Assembly: GCA_905250125.1 (NCBI GenBank)
Contig: CAJNOL010000544.1
Location: 40,243 to 104,242, forward strand
Reading direction: 5' to 3'
From: Rotaria sordida
Lineage: Eukaryota; Rotifera; Eurotatoria; Philodinida; Philodinidae
DNA length: 64,000 nt
Part shown: positions 26,766 to 37,724 of the stretch, piece by piece
How the letters are laid out: each line of letters opens with the position of its first letter
Numbering within the stretch: position 1 is the first letter of the stretch
The notes under the pieces: generated by a model
The model's input: only the letters and a program-made list of their open reading frames with translations
The model's database searches: none
Told to the model about the DNA's origin: nothing
Position numbers and translations under genes: made by a program

Positions 26766-27696
26766 TCTATATACTTTGATTATTTGTTCCGTTCCGTGCT
26801 TAAAGATTGATATAAATACTTGCCGATTATGATTAAGGTTGCATAAAAGATTCTATGACGCAACATATATAGAAAATGAACGGCATTATAAAGGGAAAAA
26901 AAAGAAGAAAAGAGCGGAAAGATCGACACATAGGAAAGACCTATCGATCTGTTTATGTTTTTGGATGAAGACATCTTTACACTCTTAGATACATACAACG
27001 TCATATATGCCTATTCTATAAAATTTAAATCTATCGAGACTAACTGAAAATGACAGGCGAGCAATCATAGAGACAACAATTGTATTACATCAACATAAAG
27101 TTATCAATGAAGCGAAACGACGCGGCGTTGTCTCTATCACGAAGGACGCATCAATCCATCTGTATACATTCAATTCAGATAATAAGAAAATAAAACAAAG
27201 CAAAAAAAACCAAGGGAAAGGAAATGTGAGAAGCTTTTCAATTTCTCTTTTTATACTCTCATTTTCCAGTTTACATCACACAAGCATATACCTGAAGAAT
27301 TCAATCACACGCTCGCAAAAATTCAATTGTGCGTAATGACATCATCAGCAATGATTTGTGCAGTTGCACTACTCTCTCTTACAAGTTAATCTCATTGAAT
27401 CGTCATGCAAACACGTTTCAACAAAAGAGATTAGGACCTTCTCTTTTTATTCATTGATTATATATGTATATATCAAGGTCAAATAAGCAATTTTATCTTT
27501 TTTTTTTCTTTCATTAATAGAATACTTACAGTTTAAAAACATTTCGTGGTATACCAGCTGGTATTGTTTGTAGACCTCGATTGCTACAGTCAACATTTGG
27601 TCCATGACATGAACAAACAGATGGACATGCACCAATAATATGTGACTGAAATAATAAAAGAACGTAAATACTACACGTTAATAAAAGTAGGGTCAT
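12849..27696 (-). CDS. slit: Slit guidance ligand, complete, 32 coding exons
   Basis: Secreted extracellular-matrix ligand of Robo receptors. Exons (minus): 27696-27530, 24911-24840, 24197-24126, 23482-23411, 23330-23259, 23195-23124, 22956-22885, 22752-22583, 22521-22386, 22327-22256, 22183-22112, 22014-21943, 21714-21640, 21498-21355, 21301-21138, 21060-20913, 19462-19388, 19324-19253, 19187-18972, 18922-18830, 18288-18255, 18196-18160, 18093-17736, 17664-17593, 17534-17452, 16623-16543, 16486-16121, 16061-15968, 15902-15349, 13825-13616, 13415-13206, 13132-12849. They sum to 4,491 nt, or 1,496 aa plus stop; Drosophila and vertebrate Slits are about 1,500. Order: signal peptide; four LRRNT-LRR-LRRCT blocks (about 24-256, 257-501, 502-726, 727-924); six EGF modules (about 925-1180); LamG (about 1185-1350); a seventh EGF; C-terminal cystine knot (1403-1496) ending in CTCSNTVC. 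Seven EGFs match the arthropod rather than the vertebrate count. Most LRR exons are 72 nt, one repeat each, with phase-2 introns. Weak point: donor at 21137 (GTTTGT). Confidence 0.93.
13826..15348 (-). other. Slit intron between the two LamG exons
   Basis: A 1.5-kb intron, the longest in the 3' half of the gene. It carries the second SINE-like copy (15035-15185). The frame at 14790-14972 has no LamG or EGF similarity, and the flanking exons already join in frame, so no extra exon is needed. Confidence 0.6.
15035..15185 (-). repeat. tRNA-related SINE-like repeat, copy 2
   Basis: Minus-strand order is: A-box-like GGAGTGGCTAGGCTATTCAG, B-box-like TATTCGAATCTCGG about 40 bases on, then a tail with CACTAATGCCTGTTTATCTC and GGATCATCC. 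It shares order and tail with copy 1 at 6190-6350. It lies inside a slit intron, in the same orientation as slit. Confidence 0.6.
18362..18785. mobile_element. Foldback element in a slit intron
   Basis: Imperfect palindrome of about 420 bases within the intron between exons ending at 18830 and starting at 18288. Left-arm blocks (CTCGTAGAGATCTG, CACTCAAGAGAGAACAT) occur reverse-complemented in the right arm (CATAGAGACCTGAG, ATCCAAGAGAGAAGAT). It is non-coding and splits the third LRRCT domain. Confidence 0.6.
19463..20912 (-). other. Slit intron in LRR block 3, no feature
   Basis: A 1.45-kb intron. A TTAA-rich stretch with short hairpins (TTAGTTAACTAA) lies near 19655-19730. I see no exon or named repeat in it. 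Confidence 0.5.
23544..23600. repeat. (TCA)n trinucleotide repeat in a slit intron
   Basis: About 19 units of TCA with one interruption (TCG). It lies between the coding exons ending at 24126 and starting at 23482. It is non-coding here, although the frame can be read as poly-histidine. Confidence 0.9.
24912..27529 (-). other. Slit intron 1
   Basis: A 2.6-kb first intron following the exon for the signal peptide and first LRRNT. It holds several (TA)n runs, the largest at 26721-26772. Long first introns often carry enhancers, but no specific site can be named. Open frames inside it have no motif. Confidence 0.6.
26721..26772. repeat. (TA)n microsatellite
   Basis: Nearly uninterrupted TA/CATA dinucleotide run of about 50 bases inside slit intron 1. 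Shorter TA runs occur at 22081-22099, 25307-25326, 26524-26540 and 28693-28710. Confidence 0.85.
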
Positions 27697-30060
27697 CTTG
27701 TCGTTGCGATGATTCGCCTTTGTCGATTTGCTTTAAACATTAGTCGTAATAAATAAAGTAGATTTTGGTTATATGTTTGTAAAATATGGGTTCTGGTAAC
27801 GAGTATCAGCAGGCAAGCAGATACATAAGAGAAAAGATGCGATAATTGTTATATGATGAAAAGAAGGAGTTGTAGCAGTAACAGCAGCAGCAGCAGCAAC
27901 AGCAAGAAAAGTAGCAGTGACGATGCTCTTTACTCATACACGTTACTCGCAATATACACATATACACTGGACATTCATCAGCTCTGTTCTCGTTTGTTCG
28001 TTCGTTCGTTTTGCGCTCTCTTTCTATAAGAACAAAAAAAAAAGCTGAGAAGAAAACGAGAGCAAGAGAGAGAGAGAGAGAGAGAAAAAAGAGTACAACC
28101 AGAGGCGAAAAGAGAGAGAGGGAGAGAGAGAGAGAGCAGGAGAATTGATTGTGATACTGATTACTAATAATCGTCGATGAGAAAAGAAGAATCGAACAAC
28201 TATATCATAGACATTGCAGACGCAACATTACTACCGATCAAATAGATAGATTTCAAATTCAGCGTGACTAACAATGGGAACGACTACGGCATTAAGATAA
28301 CCTCGAAATCAGATCTCATATGACTGTTCAGAGGCTTCAGGATCGCTGACAAGTGTTGTCACGATGTGGCAGTAAAGTGAAAAAGAAGGCAGCACAAAAA
28401 AAAAGAAACAGGCTAATATATTTATTGAGGCGACAATCGTCGCCTCGAGGGTAGTATACAAAATGGCGGACTTTCTCTTTCTATTGTCTACTCTGATGTA
28501 TTTTACAAACAGAAAAATGAAGCGAGCAACATCATCGTCATTTGTCGTAGTACTAATACTACTCATCCATACCACTTGATAATCAAATTTAAGAGAATAA
28601 AAAGAGGAAGAATATGGGTAGGAGTGAACAATAATGATGTGAATGAAGAAAATCGTTACGTAGATCGTTCGCTTTTTAGGCAATTAGACATGGTATATAT
28701 ATATATATATACATACTCATATACACATAGCTTTCTTCTTTTTCTAAGTGCAATTGGGCTATCATCATGTACTAATGCTTATATGCTATTTGCCTCGTTC
28801 ATCAACTTCTTGTATAGTTTAGACATGATGCTTTTTTCATAAGAAGTATTTGCTAATCGTTCATTTTCTAATCAAATACTTCGATGTGATATGTTCAAAC
28901 AAGAAAATTGTTCTCACGATCACTTGTCTAAATGTATTGTATCGTAAACACAATAGAAGAGAGATAGACGACATAAGACAAAAAAAAAAGGAAAGAAATC
29001 AAGACATGAACAAAACATTTTTTTTTTAAACACATCGTTTCATATATTAATTAGAGAATATTTATTAAAAGCATCATATGTCTGTTCTAATTATGATAGA
29101 CAATTATGATCAAATAGAAAATCTTAAGTTAGATAAGTATAGTCTACATCGAGTTGCAGACTTTGTAAACAATAGCCTTGTGAATATTAGAAGTAATTAA
29201 ATCAATCGATTCAATAAATTTCCTAATCTAATGTATACAATATAGACCTCTCTCTTTTTTTTAAACATTAATTGTCCTTTTTTTTTTGTTGTTCTTTTAG
29301 AAATTTATTATCGATTAGCAAGCAAATAAACATTCATTTTCTAGAAAATGTCTCAAGGAAATTTATCTTTATATAATGACACATCATCGCTTATAGACAA
29401 AAACCCATCATAAACATACATAACTAAAATTTATCAGTAACAGTTGCTTGACAATTCCGAACAATCTAAGATAGTCGACTTATAGACTTAACGTTTAGTA
29501 GCATCTTAAGACATTTGTTACTCGTAATAATATTAATATTGTTGATATGATGACGACTTTGAGTTTGATATATATATATATATACGTATCTAAAGAATGT
29601 CCGAAGGACATATGAAAGATGATTTGATTAGGTTTCATATTTACTTTTCAATAATCTAGTTAGAATATGGCTTCAAATCAAAATAAAAAAGAATATTTTT
29701 AATCAAATATGAACGTGTGGTGAACATATTGACACTTCATATTGAAGTTATGTAGATCATGTTGTAATCGAATATGAATTAATATTCATGTTAGGTTTTT
29801 TTTTGTTCTTTCGTTCATTTCGAAACCTTGAAAATTGATCTTCATAGAGTTTTATAATTGTTTTATCGATATACTTAGAAAGTATGCCAAAAGTAATGAG
29901 ATTTTTAAGAAAAAAAAAACACACAAACAAGTTATTCTAGATTTTATTTCATTAATTGTTTCAAATAGTTGTTCTGATTATTTACATACAAACTGCATTC
30001 ATTCGAAGACACTTATCGAAAGTTTTTTTTTTATAGTCATCTTTGTTGATTTAGTTCATG
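27697..30060. other. Region upstream of slit, no gene recognised
   Basis: Holds the presumed slit 5' UTR and promoter. A CAG/CAA run lies at 27873-27905 and a GA-rich tract at 28060-28140. The 124-codon frame at 28309-28683 (minus) has no motif and no domain. From 28.7 to 30.06 kb the sequence is AT-rich with no feature I can name. Confidence 0.5.
28060..28140. repeat. (GA)n tract upstream of slit
   Basis: Two GA runs (28066-28090 and 28110-28137) lie about 370-440 bases upstream of the slit start codon. It is a simple repeat by sequence. GA tracts can bind GAGA-type factors in some animals, but that role here is only a possibility. Confidence 0.7.
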
Positions 30061-30067
30061 ATCTTGG

Positions 30068-31134
30068 TTACGGCACGGTGTAACAATTGTGAGTTGCTTT
30101 GATCAGATTGAATAACCAAAAATAACACGGTACCAAATGTAGAGAATTTGATGATTGTTGAATAATTTTGATATCTTCCGATTCAAAACAGTTTGAAATA
30201 TCTTTGCGTCGATGTGCTTTTGCATTGTCATGATAAAGTTTTATGGCACGTGTACTAGATGTTAATGTTTTCTGTCGGATTTTCTCGAAAAGAGGTTTCA
30301 AGCAATTATCAATGTAATAGTAATGATCCGTGATAGACGGGGCTGTCCCACGCTCTTGCTCATGCTTATGTGCTTCGTATGTCTTATTCTTTTCTTGCTC
30401 GGTGAATACGTTTTGAAAGCGTGAAATTATTTCTTCGATGTTCTGTCAGTGCGAATAGAATCATAAGATCGTACAACATGCGCTGCATGAAGATTTACAT
30501 CAAGTTGTATAAGCATGCGATAGAACACGTGACAACTCCGCCTATTTCTAGTGGTGGTCTCCGCTTGATCAACATGATGAAGTAAAATAGTATCAATCGT
30601 TTAAAAGAAGAGATACAAAATAGAAATTTTGGAGCAAAGTGCCTGCATCGAATTACTATAGTCACTTGTCACTACTGTAATTTCGTCAAGTTTTCTTGAT
30701 AGAGCCGAATCTGTTGAACACGTTAAGTATCAGCCAGTAAGTTGGACATCCAGTGAGCAATAATTTTTTTTCAGCTCTGAATAATCAGAAGTAATCTGTT
30801 AAATAATACCACAATTCATACCAGTCTCCACTTGTATTTCATCAATTGTAAGATGAAAATCATCATCAATGAGGCAGTAAAATTCTTGAATATTTTCAGA
30901 TGTTGTTTCAGTTACAGGTCAATCAAGTCATGGTTGAATTTTCAAACTCTTCTCGTCCTTTCAAAACCATTTTGATCATTTGACAACGGTATTATAAGAT
31001 GATGCTTGATCACCGAAAACAGAATGCAATTTGTCATGAATGGTTTTCGATTGAATGTTAAATGTAGTACGCACCTTAATATAGAAACGATAATTTTCTT
31101 TAATCATCCAAAAATTATGGTGCATAATTTTCAT
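30068..31134 (-). pseudogene. Decayed mariner-type transposase
   Basis: Minus-strand remains of a Tc1/mariner transposase. The N-terminal HTH part (about 31134-30780) reads in broken frames IHDKLHSVFGDQASSYNTV and ENIQEFYCLIDDDFHLTID, matching the usual order of mariner DNA-binding repeats. The C-terminal part (30301-30068) has KLYHDNAKAH, then PCYFWLFNLIK, the conserved blocks around the second and third catalytic positions of the DD34D family. In the last block the usual aspartate (PCDFWLF) reads as tyrosine. There are several in-frame stops and shifts between the two parts, so no intact enzyme can be encoded. Clear terminal repeats were not found. Confidence 0.8.
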
Positions 31135-31213
31135 TGAAATTTTTCATATAATAAAATGACTTGACTAATGTTACTATAGTACAAATATATAGAGCACTCT
31201 TAGTAGTACATAT

Positions 31214-31571
31214 ACAGAGTGTCCCAAAAGTAACGTAACCGACAAAAAATTGAATATCTCCATTACGATTCAAGCAAACGAGCTGATTTTTGTGTCAATG
31301 ATAAAGGCATGTTCAAGCTTTATATCCATAAAGACAAGCCTAGAGAGACCTTTTGTTAAGTATTACCAGTGATCTCAACAAAAAAAATTTTCTTTTTTCA
31401 CAGATAGGAAAAAAAACAATATATTTAATAAAGGGTCTCGCTTGACATGTCTTTATGGATATAAAGCTTGAATATGCCTCTATCATTGGTAAAAAAATCA
31501 GCTCGTTTGCTCAAGCCGTAATGGAGATATTCAATTTTTTTTTCGGTTATGTTACTTTTGGGACACCCTAT
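31214..31571. mobile_element. Mariner-type palindromic MITE, ~358 bases
   Basis: The ends read CAGAGTGTCCCAAAAGTAAC on the left and its near complement on the right (GTTACTTTTGGGACACCCTA). The inverted arms run about 130 bases (31216-31347 and 31440-31569) around a roughly 90-base centre. A TA flanks each end, as expected for Tc1/mariner target duplication, although the right flank is a TA run. The terminal GTGTCCCAAAAGT motif is typical of mariner relatives. The open frame at 31455-31700 crosses the arm and is not a gene. Confidence 0.85.
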
Positions 31572-31932
31572 ATATATATATATGAGCAGAATTTTTTCTC
31601 AAGCTTTCTGTACTTTGAAATAATATTAATCTCGATACTTTTGGTATGCCCTAAGTACATAAATCAAAACGTACTTTTTCTGAATTTTTTTTACATTTAA
31701 TTCATAACAATCTCAACTGTAAGCTAGTGACCTCTGATAATACTAAAAGCTTTTGTGGGCGATAAAATAAACCAGTAAATAATATCGTAAATGACTAAAA
31801 AAAACAATTTCTTTTTCGTCCTCATTAATGTGAGAAGTTTTATTCCGACTTTTTCTTACGTAATTAATTTTTTGTTCTATATATAGGATGTTTTGTTCTT
31901 GGCAAATTCAGATTTTTTTCAGATCGATTTAA
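31572..31932. other. Spacer and presumed promoter of ABCF1
   Basis: About 360 bases of AT-rich sequence between the MITE and the ABCF1 start codon. No TATA box or other site stands out. The MITE therefore lies within 400 bases of the gene's first codon. Confidence 0.5.
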
Positions 31933-34900
31933 ATGTCTTCAAAACGTGCACAACGTCTCGAACAAGTCGAAAAAGGTCTAGTGAATCTTTCCTTAGCTGG
32001 TCAAGCAAGTGATGATTCTGATGATGATTCAAAACGTAAAAATACGAAGAAAAAAAATGCTCCAACAAAAACCAAACAACCAACTAAAGTAATACCATCA
32101 AAATCTGCAGTATCGGATGATGATGATAATAATGACAATGAAACAACAACAACAACAACAACAAATAATATTCACCAAAATGATTCAGACGATGATAAAA
32201 AACCTAATAAACAAAAAAATAAAAAAAATAAAGGAAAAAAACCTAATAAACAAGTTAACGACGATGATGATGATGATCATGAGCATCAGACATCTGTAAA
32301 ACAAGGTACAATTCTTTTTTTTTTGTTTATTTGAATAGAATAAAAATCTTTCTCTTTTTCCTTTTTTGGGTTCGCTTCCAGCTGATTCAGATGATGATGA
32401 TGATAATCGACATAAGAAAAAAAATAAAGGAAAAAAACCTAATAAACAAGTTAACGATGATGATGACGATGATCATGATCATCATACATCTGTAAAACAA
32501 GGTACAATTTTTTTTTGTTTATTTGAATAGAATAAAAATCCTTCTTATTTTTCTTTTTAGGTTCGCTTCCAGCTGATTCAGATGATGATGATGATAATCG
32601 ACATAAGAAAAGAAATAAAGGAAAAAAAGGACATAAAACTCATGATAATGAAACAGCCGAGCCAAAAGATCATGAAAATAAAGCGGATCGAAAAAAACCA
32701 AAAGGTGGTAAAAAAAATTTACCATCCGATAATGAAGATGATCATGAAGTTAATGATGTTCAACCAACAGTTGTTCACAAAGAAGCTCAACAAGGTAAAA
32801 TCATTTTGTTGCAATATATATTTTAGTTTTATTGCATTTCTTTTTCTCATTGAATTTTAAAATCGAAATAAAAAAGTTTAAGAACAATATGAAGCTATTT
32901 TTTAAAATTTTCGATAGTCTCTGAAAAACCAATTTCCTGGATATAATCAAAAATATTTTGCGAATAAGTCCATTGAATAGAGCAAACACTTATGAACAAA
33001 ATAACACGTTCCCGAGCTCTCCACAATCTCTCTTCATCAAGTTGCACTCATTCTACGATTGGCTCCAACGTGTGAAAAATAATAAATCTATCGAAATTTT
33101 CATAAAAAGAACAAAAAACTGCCTTTGAGCCTCTTTGTAGAATGAGGATAGTCTGATGGAGGTAAATCATGGAGTACTTGGGAAAGTCTTATTTTATTTA
33201 TAAATATTTGCTCTACAAGATAAACTTATGTTCAAATCATTTTTGATAATATTCGAAAAAAATGGGTTTTTGTGGGTCTTAGTTTTCCAGAGATCCTCGT
33301 CCTAAAATTTTTAATGGAAATTTAAAAAATAGTTCTTCTGATAGGAAAATGTTTTCGAATTTTTGGTATAGCTATTATCATTCAGAAAAAAAATTGAAAA
33401 ATACAGCGTTTTTAAACTTTTTTGTCTCTGTTTTAGCTACTGTAAACTTTTCCGATGAATCAGATGACAATACGCAATCAAAGAAAAAACATAATAAAAA
33501 ACAACAACAGAAAAAAGCTGGTAAAAAACAAACAAAAAAAAGTAAATGATTTATTATCTATAAAATATTTTTTTTTTGAAATTTGAATTTGTATTTTTTA
33601 AGGTGAATCTGAGAATGAAGAACCCGATAAAACTAAAGATGAAGATGAACCTATTATTAATAATCAACCAGTTGAAATAAAAGAAGTTTCACAAGGTTTA
33701 TAATTGAAGTTTTTTCTTTTTTAAATAATAATTTTTCAATTATATTGTTTTTAATTTTTAGCACCTGTTGATTTCAGTGATTCCGATGAAAATGATAAAA
33801 AAAAACAAAAATCATCAAAGAAAAAACAAAAAAATATTACATCTGAACAATCACAACCAACTCCTGCCAAACAAGAATCTGCACCACCTGTTGTCGAACC
33901 AGAATCTGCACCACCTGTTGTCAAATCAGAATCTGCACCACCTGTTGTCGAACCAGAACCTACACCAACTATTGTTCCACAAGAACCAACACCATCACGT
34001 AAGTTTAAATTTTATTATAATTCTCTAAATATGATGAGTTGCATGTTATATTATTCAACGAAGCAAGTTCATTAATTGATCAATCGATACTATGTGCATT
34101 ATGTAGATCCAAATGAACTATGAATATCCTAAAAGGAAATCAGACCCTTAGCTTGTTGCTGCGGAAACGCTACATTTTTATGTTACTTTTTAAATGAATG
34201 CTATGATAACAGAAAAATCGATTTTCGAATTTTTACTTGAAACTTTACATATCAGATGAATGTGGGATAGGACCGGTTTCGAATAGAAACGGAAACAGCT
34301 TCTTTCGATCGGGTTTCCGTTGAAATTATTGACCCGAAATACAGACAGGCCTTAATGACAATAGCTTTTGTAAATGTTTCAGTTGTTGTCGTTGTTCTTA
34401 TAGTAATAGGATGTTTTTTTTACATCACTCTTATAAATCGGCAGATGTGATATCCGTATTTAAGAATAGAAGCGAATCAAAAGATCTGAAGTTGTCATAA
34501 TAAATTATGACAAGTTAAGGCTTCTCTCTATGCAAAGTTTCCAGTTGAAATTAAAAAAAACTAGTTTTTCTAGTCTTTCTAAGAGTAGAGCTCATCAGGT
34601 TGGTTCCGAACTCGACGGGCACTACTTGACGAGGGCTATGGCATTCATTAGAAAACTATCATAAAACCACAGTATGTTCGTAGCAATAAGCTAAAAGCAG
34701 GAATTCTTTTCTGAGTATTCATAAGTCGTTTGAACGTACATAATGCACATAGTCTCGATTTTGTCAATTGAAGGACTTATCTTATGAGTACTATTTTTCC
34801 GACATTTTTTTTTGTCTTAGTTCCTATTACTGAAACATCAACAACAAAAAAGAAAATTTCAAGTAAAGAATTAAAAAAATTAGTAGCTGCTGAAGAAGAT

Positions 34901-37505
34901 AATCCAATTGATAAAGATGAAGAACCAGAACCTATTATTGAAACAAAACAAGAAGAAATAATTGATAAACCAAATGATAAAAAATTAACACGAAAAGAAA
35001 TTAAAAATCAAGAAAAAAAAGCAGCTTTTGAAAAACTTATTGCAGAAGCGCCTGAAACTGATCAATTTTCTGTATCACAAGCATCAACACAAAATCGACA
35101 AGCACAATTATTTGAAACTGCTATTGATATTAAAATTGAGAATTTTTCAATATCAGCTCGAGGTAATGATTTATTTGTTAATGCCAGTTTAAATATAGCT
35201 AATGGTCGTCGATATGGTCTTGTTGGACCAAATGGTATGGGTAAAACAACATTACTTAAACATATAGCTAATCGTCAATTAGCTATACCACCAAATATAG
35301 ATGTTTTATTATGTGAACAAGAAGTTCAAGCTGATGAAAAAACTGCACTTGAAATATTATTAATATCCGATAAGAAACGTGTAAGTTTACTTGAACAACA
35401 AAAACAACTTGAATCACAACTTGAAACATCAAATAATACTGATTTACAAAGTCAATTACGACATGTTTATGATGAATTAAAAGCTATAAATGCTGATGCA
35501 GCTGAACCAAAAGCACGAAGAATTTTAGCTGGTCTTGGTTTTACGCCAAAAATGATAGCACGTCCATCGAAATCATTTAGTGGTGGTTGGCGTATGCGTA
35601 TATCTCTTGCTCGTGCACTTTTTATTGAACCAACATTATTAATGCTTGATGAACCAACCAATCATCTTGATCTTAATGCTGTTATATGGCTTGATAATTA
35701 TTTACAATCATGGAAAAAAACATTATTAGTTGTATCACATGATCAATCATTTTTAGATAATATATGTACGGATGTAATACATTTAGATAATAAAAAAATA
35801 TATTATTATAAAGGAAATTATTCATTATTTAAAAAAATGCTTTTACAAACACGTGTACAACAATTAAAAGATTATGAAAAACAAGAACGTGCATTAGATG
35901 CATTAAAAAAACAAGGTCATTCATCAAAACAAGCATCAGCTAAAGTTGGTAAACGTGAAGAACAAAAATCTAAAGATAAAAATCGTGGACGAAAACAAGA
36001 TACAGCTGATGATGATATAGTTAATCGAAACGAATTATTACAAAAACCAAAAGAGTATCAAGTTCGATTTCGTTTTCCATCACCACCACCACTAAATCCG
36101 CCTGTATTAGGTGCATATGATGTTACATTTGGTTATGAAAATCGTGAAACACTTTTTGAAAAACTTAATTTTGGTGTTGATATGACTAGTCGAATTGCAA
36201 TTGTTGGACCTAATGGTGTTGGTATGTAAATTTTCTTCATAAAAAATAGATTGAATGAAAAAAATAAAATTGAATATCTCAAATTCAGATTAACTTCGTG
36301 AGTTAGTAATAAACATTCAAAATTTTTTCTTTTTGCAATACATAGTTTCTTTCAAAAATCGATACTCAATATTTCAAAGATTGTAATCGATTGATTTTTA
36401 ACTGAAGTCTCTACTATTTCTTCATCGATGTTACCCTACTCTGCAGTATAGGTGGGGGAACATTGTGATTTTAGGGTAGGCTCAATATTGTTTATAAGAT
36501 CTACATTTTGAATTTAAAAATGAATGCATGCTATTTCGATGAAATACAGTTAGTGTTTCTTTTTTCGAATTCACATTTTGCAACGTATAGCAGATTCGAA
36601 AAAAATGTGCATTTGAAGAAATATACGAATATTTAAGTTCATTGAAATACGAACTTCACAAGAAGAGTTTCTGATCTATTCTATCGGAAAAAATATTTAA
36701 TAGTTAAGTAGAAATGTTTTACCAAAAAAAAAAAGAAATGTTGCATTGTGAATTGGTTCATTGTTGAAAATGTTTGATAGATATGTAATCTTAGTCATCG
36801 AAGATTTCATCAGATTCCAGTTAATCAGGCTCAGATTGTTCTTTACTTATAGAAAATTTAATGTTTTCTCAAAAATATTTTTTTAAAATCTGTTCGATTA
36901 AGAAAATATAATAATTTTCTATTTATTTAGGTAAAAGTACATTTTTAAAGTTATTAATGAGTGTAATAGAACCAACTCGTGGTGAAATTCGTCGAAATCA
37001 TCGTCTTCGTATTGGTCGTTTTGATCAACATGCTGGTGAACAATTCGATTTAGAATTATCAGCTGTTGAACATTTAAAACGATCATTTAATATGCCTGAA
37101 CAAGATACAAGAAAATCTCTCGGAAGTGTTGGTTTACCTGGCCGTGCTCATACAATTAAAATGAAAGATTTATCTGGTGGACAAAAAGCTCGTGTTGCAC
37201 TATCAGATTTAATAGCACGTGAACCTGATATATTAATTCTTGATGAACCAACAAATAATCTTGATATTGAATCAATTGATGCATTAGCTGAGGCAATTAA
37301 TGATTTTAAAGGTGGTGTTATTATTGTTTCACACGATGAAAGATTAATACGTGAAACAAATTGTCAATTATGGGTTATTGAACACAAAAACATTAATGAA
37401 ATCGATGGAGATTTTGATGATTATAGAAAAGAATTACTTGATTCGTTAGGTGAAGCTATTATTCATAATCCAAGTGCAGCAGCAACAGCAGCTTCGACTA
37501 TTTAA
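31933..37505 (+). CDS. ABCF1: ABCF1-type ATP-binding cassette translation factor, 8 exons
   Basis: Cytosolic twin-ABC ATPase without membrane segments; in animals ABCF1 associates with eIF2 and ribosomes in translation initiation. Exons: 31933-32305, 32382-32501, 32573-32794, 33437-33541, 33603-33695, 33762-33998, 34821-36221, 36931-37505. They sum to 3,126 nt, or 1,041 aa plus stop; all introns are phase 1. The first ~400 residues are a Lys/Asp/Glu-rich low-complexity arm, longer than the human one (human protein about 845 aa), with acidic runs and an ESAPPVVEP-type repeat in exon 6. ABC1: Walker [10 protein letters not shown] (about 518), signature SGGWRMR (about 636), Walker [13 protein letters not shown] (about 656). 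ABC2: Walker A GPNGVGKST split by intron 7 (about 846-853), signature LSGGQKAR (about 930), Walker [13 protein letters not shown] (about 950). All ATPase motifs look intact. The donor after exon 5 (GTTTAT) is weak. Exon 3 and its preceding intron look like a duplicate of exon 2. Confidence 0.93.
32221..32620 (+). repeat. Tandem duplication of exon 2 plus intron in ABCF1
   Basis: A direct repeat of about 190-195 bases. Each unit contains AAAGGAAAAAAACCTAATAA or its close variant, a GAT run, ACATCTGTAAAACAAG, donor GTACAATT, an intron with TTTATTTGAATAGAATAAAA, acceptor TTCGCTTCCAG, then CTGATTCAGATGATGATG. The two introns (32306-32381 and 32502-32572) differ by only a few bases. The exon between them is 120 nt with phase 1 on both sides, so the reading frame is kept. 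Confidence 0.9.
32890..33335. mobile_element. Foldback element in ABCF1 intron 3
   Basis: The 642-base intron is mostly one imperfect palindrome. Left blocks (CTATTTTTTAAAATTTTCG, ATAATCAAAAATATTTTGCG, TAGAGCAAACACTTATGAAC) recur reverse-complemented in the right arm (CTATTTTTTAAATTTCCATT, TATCAAAAATGATTTGAACA, TAGAGCAAATATTTATAAAT). It is non-coding and explains why this intron is far longer than its neighbours. Confidence 0.65.
34060..34775. mobile_element. Inverted-repeat element in ABCF1 intron 6
   Basis: The terminal arms are inverted copies. The left arm (34063-34170) carries CTATGTGCATTATGTA, CTATGAATA and TTAGCTTGTTGCTGCG; the right arm carries the same blocks reverse-complemented (34660-34775). 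About 500 bases lie between the arms and encode nothing recognisable. It accounts for most of this 822-base intron. Confidence 0.7.
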
Positions 37506-37578
37506 ATCTTTTTGTTTTTTTTCTATTCTAATCGTTGTATGTCTATTAGGCAAAATTAATCTATTTTCTCTTTTGCTA

Positions 37579-37584
37579 AATAAA
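37579..37584 (+). terminator. Polyadenylation signal AATAAA for ABCF1
   Basis: AATAAA lies 74 bases after the ABCF1 stop, followed by a GT/AT-rich stretch. Confidence 0.55.
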
Positions 37585-37724
37585 CACACAGCGCAGTTAT
37601 TAAATATATATATATATATATATATCCATATATTTGCTGTAAACAAGTGTATCTCGGGATAGTGAATTGTCCTCAAGCTAATTTTTTATATGTTACATGT
37701 ACATTAAGTTATTCTAGATAGCGT

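Noticed and set aside
28309-28683. 124-codon minus-strand frame upstream of slit
   Set aside because: Composition looks random, no conserved block; a GAT/CAT-rich stretch keeps the frame open.
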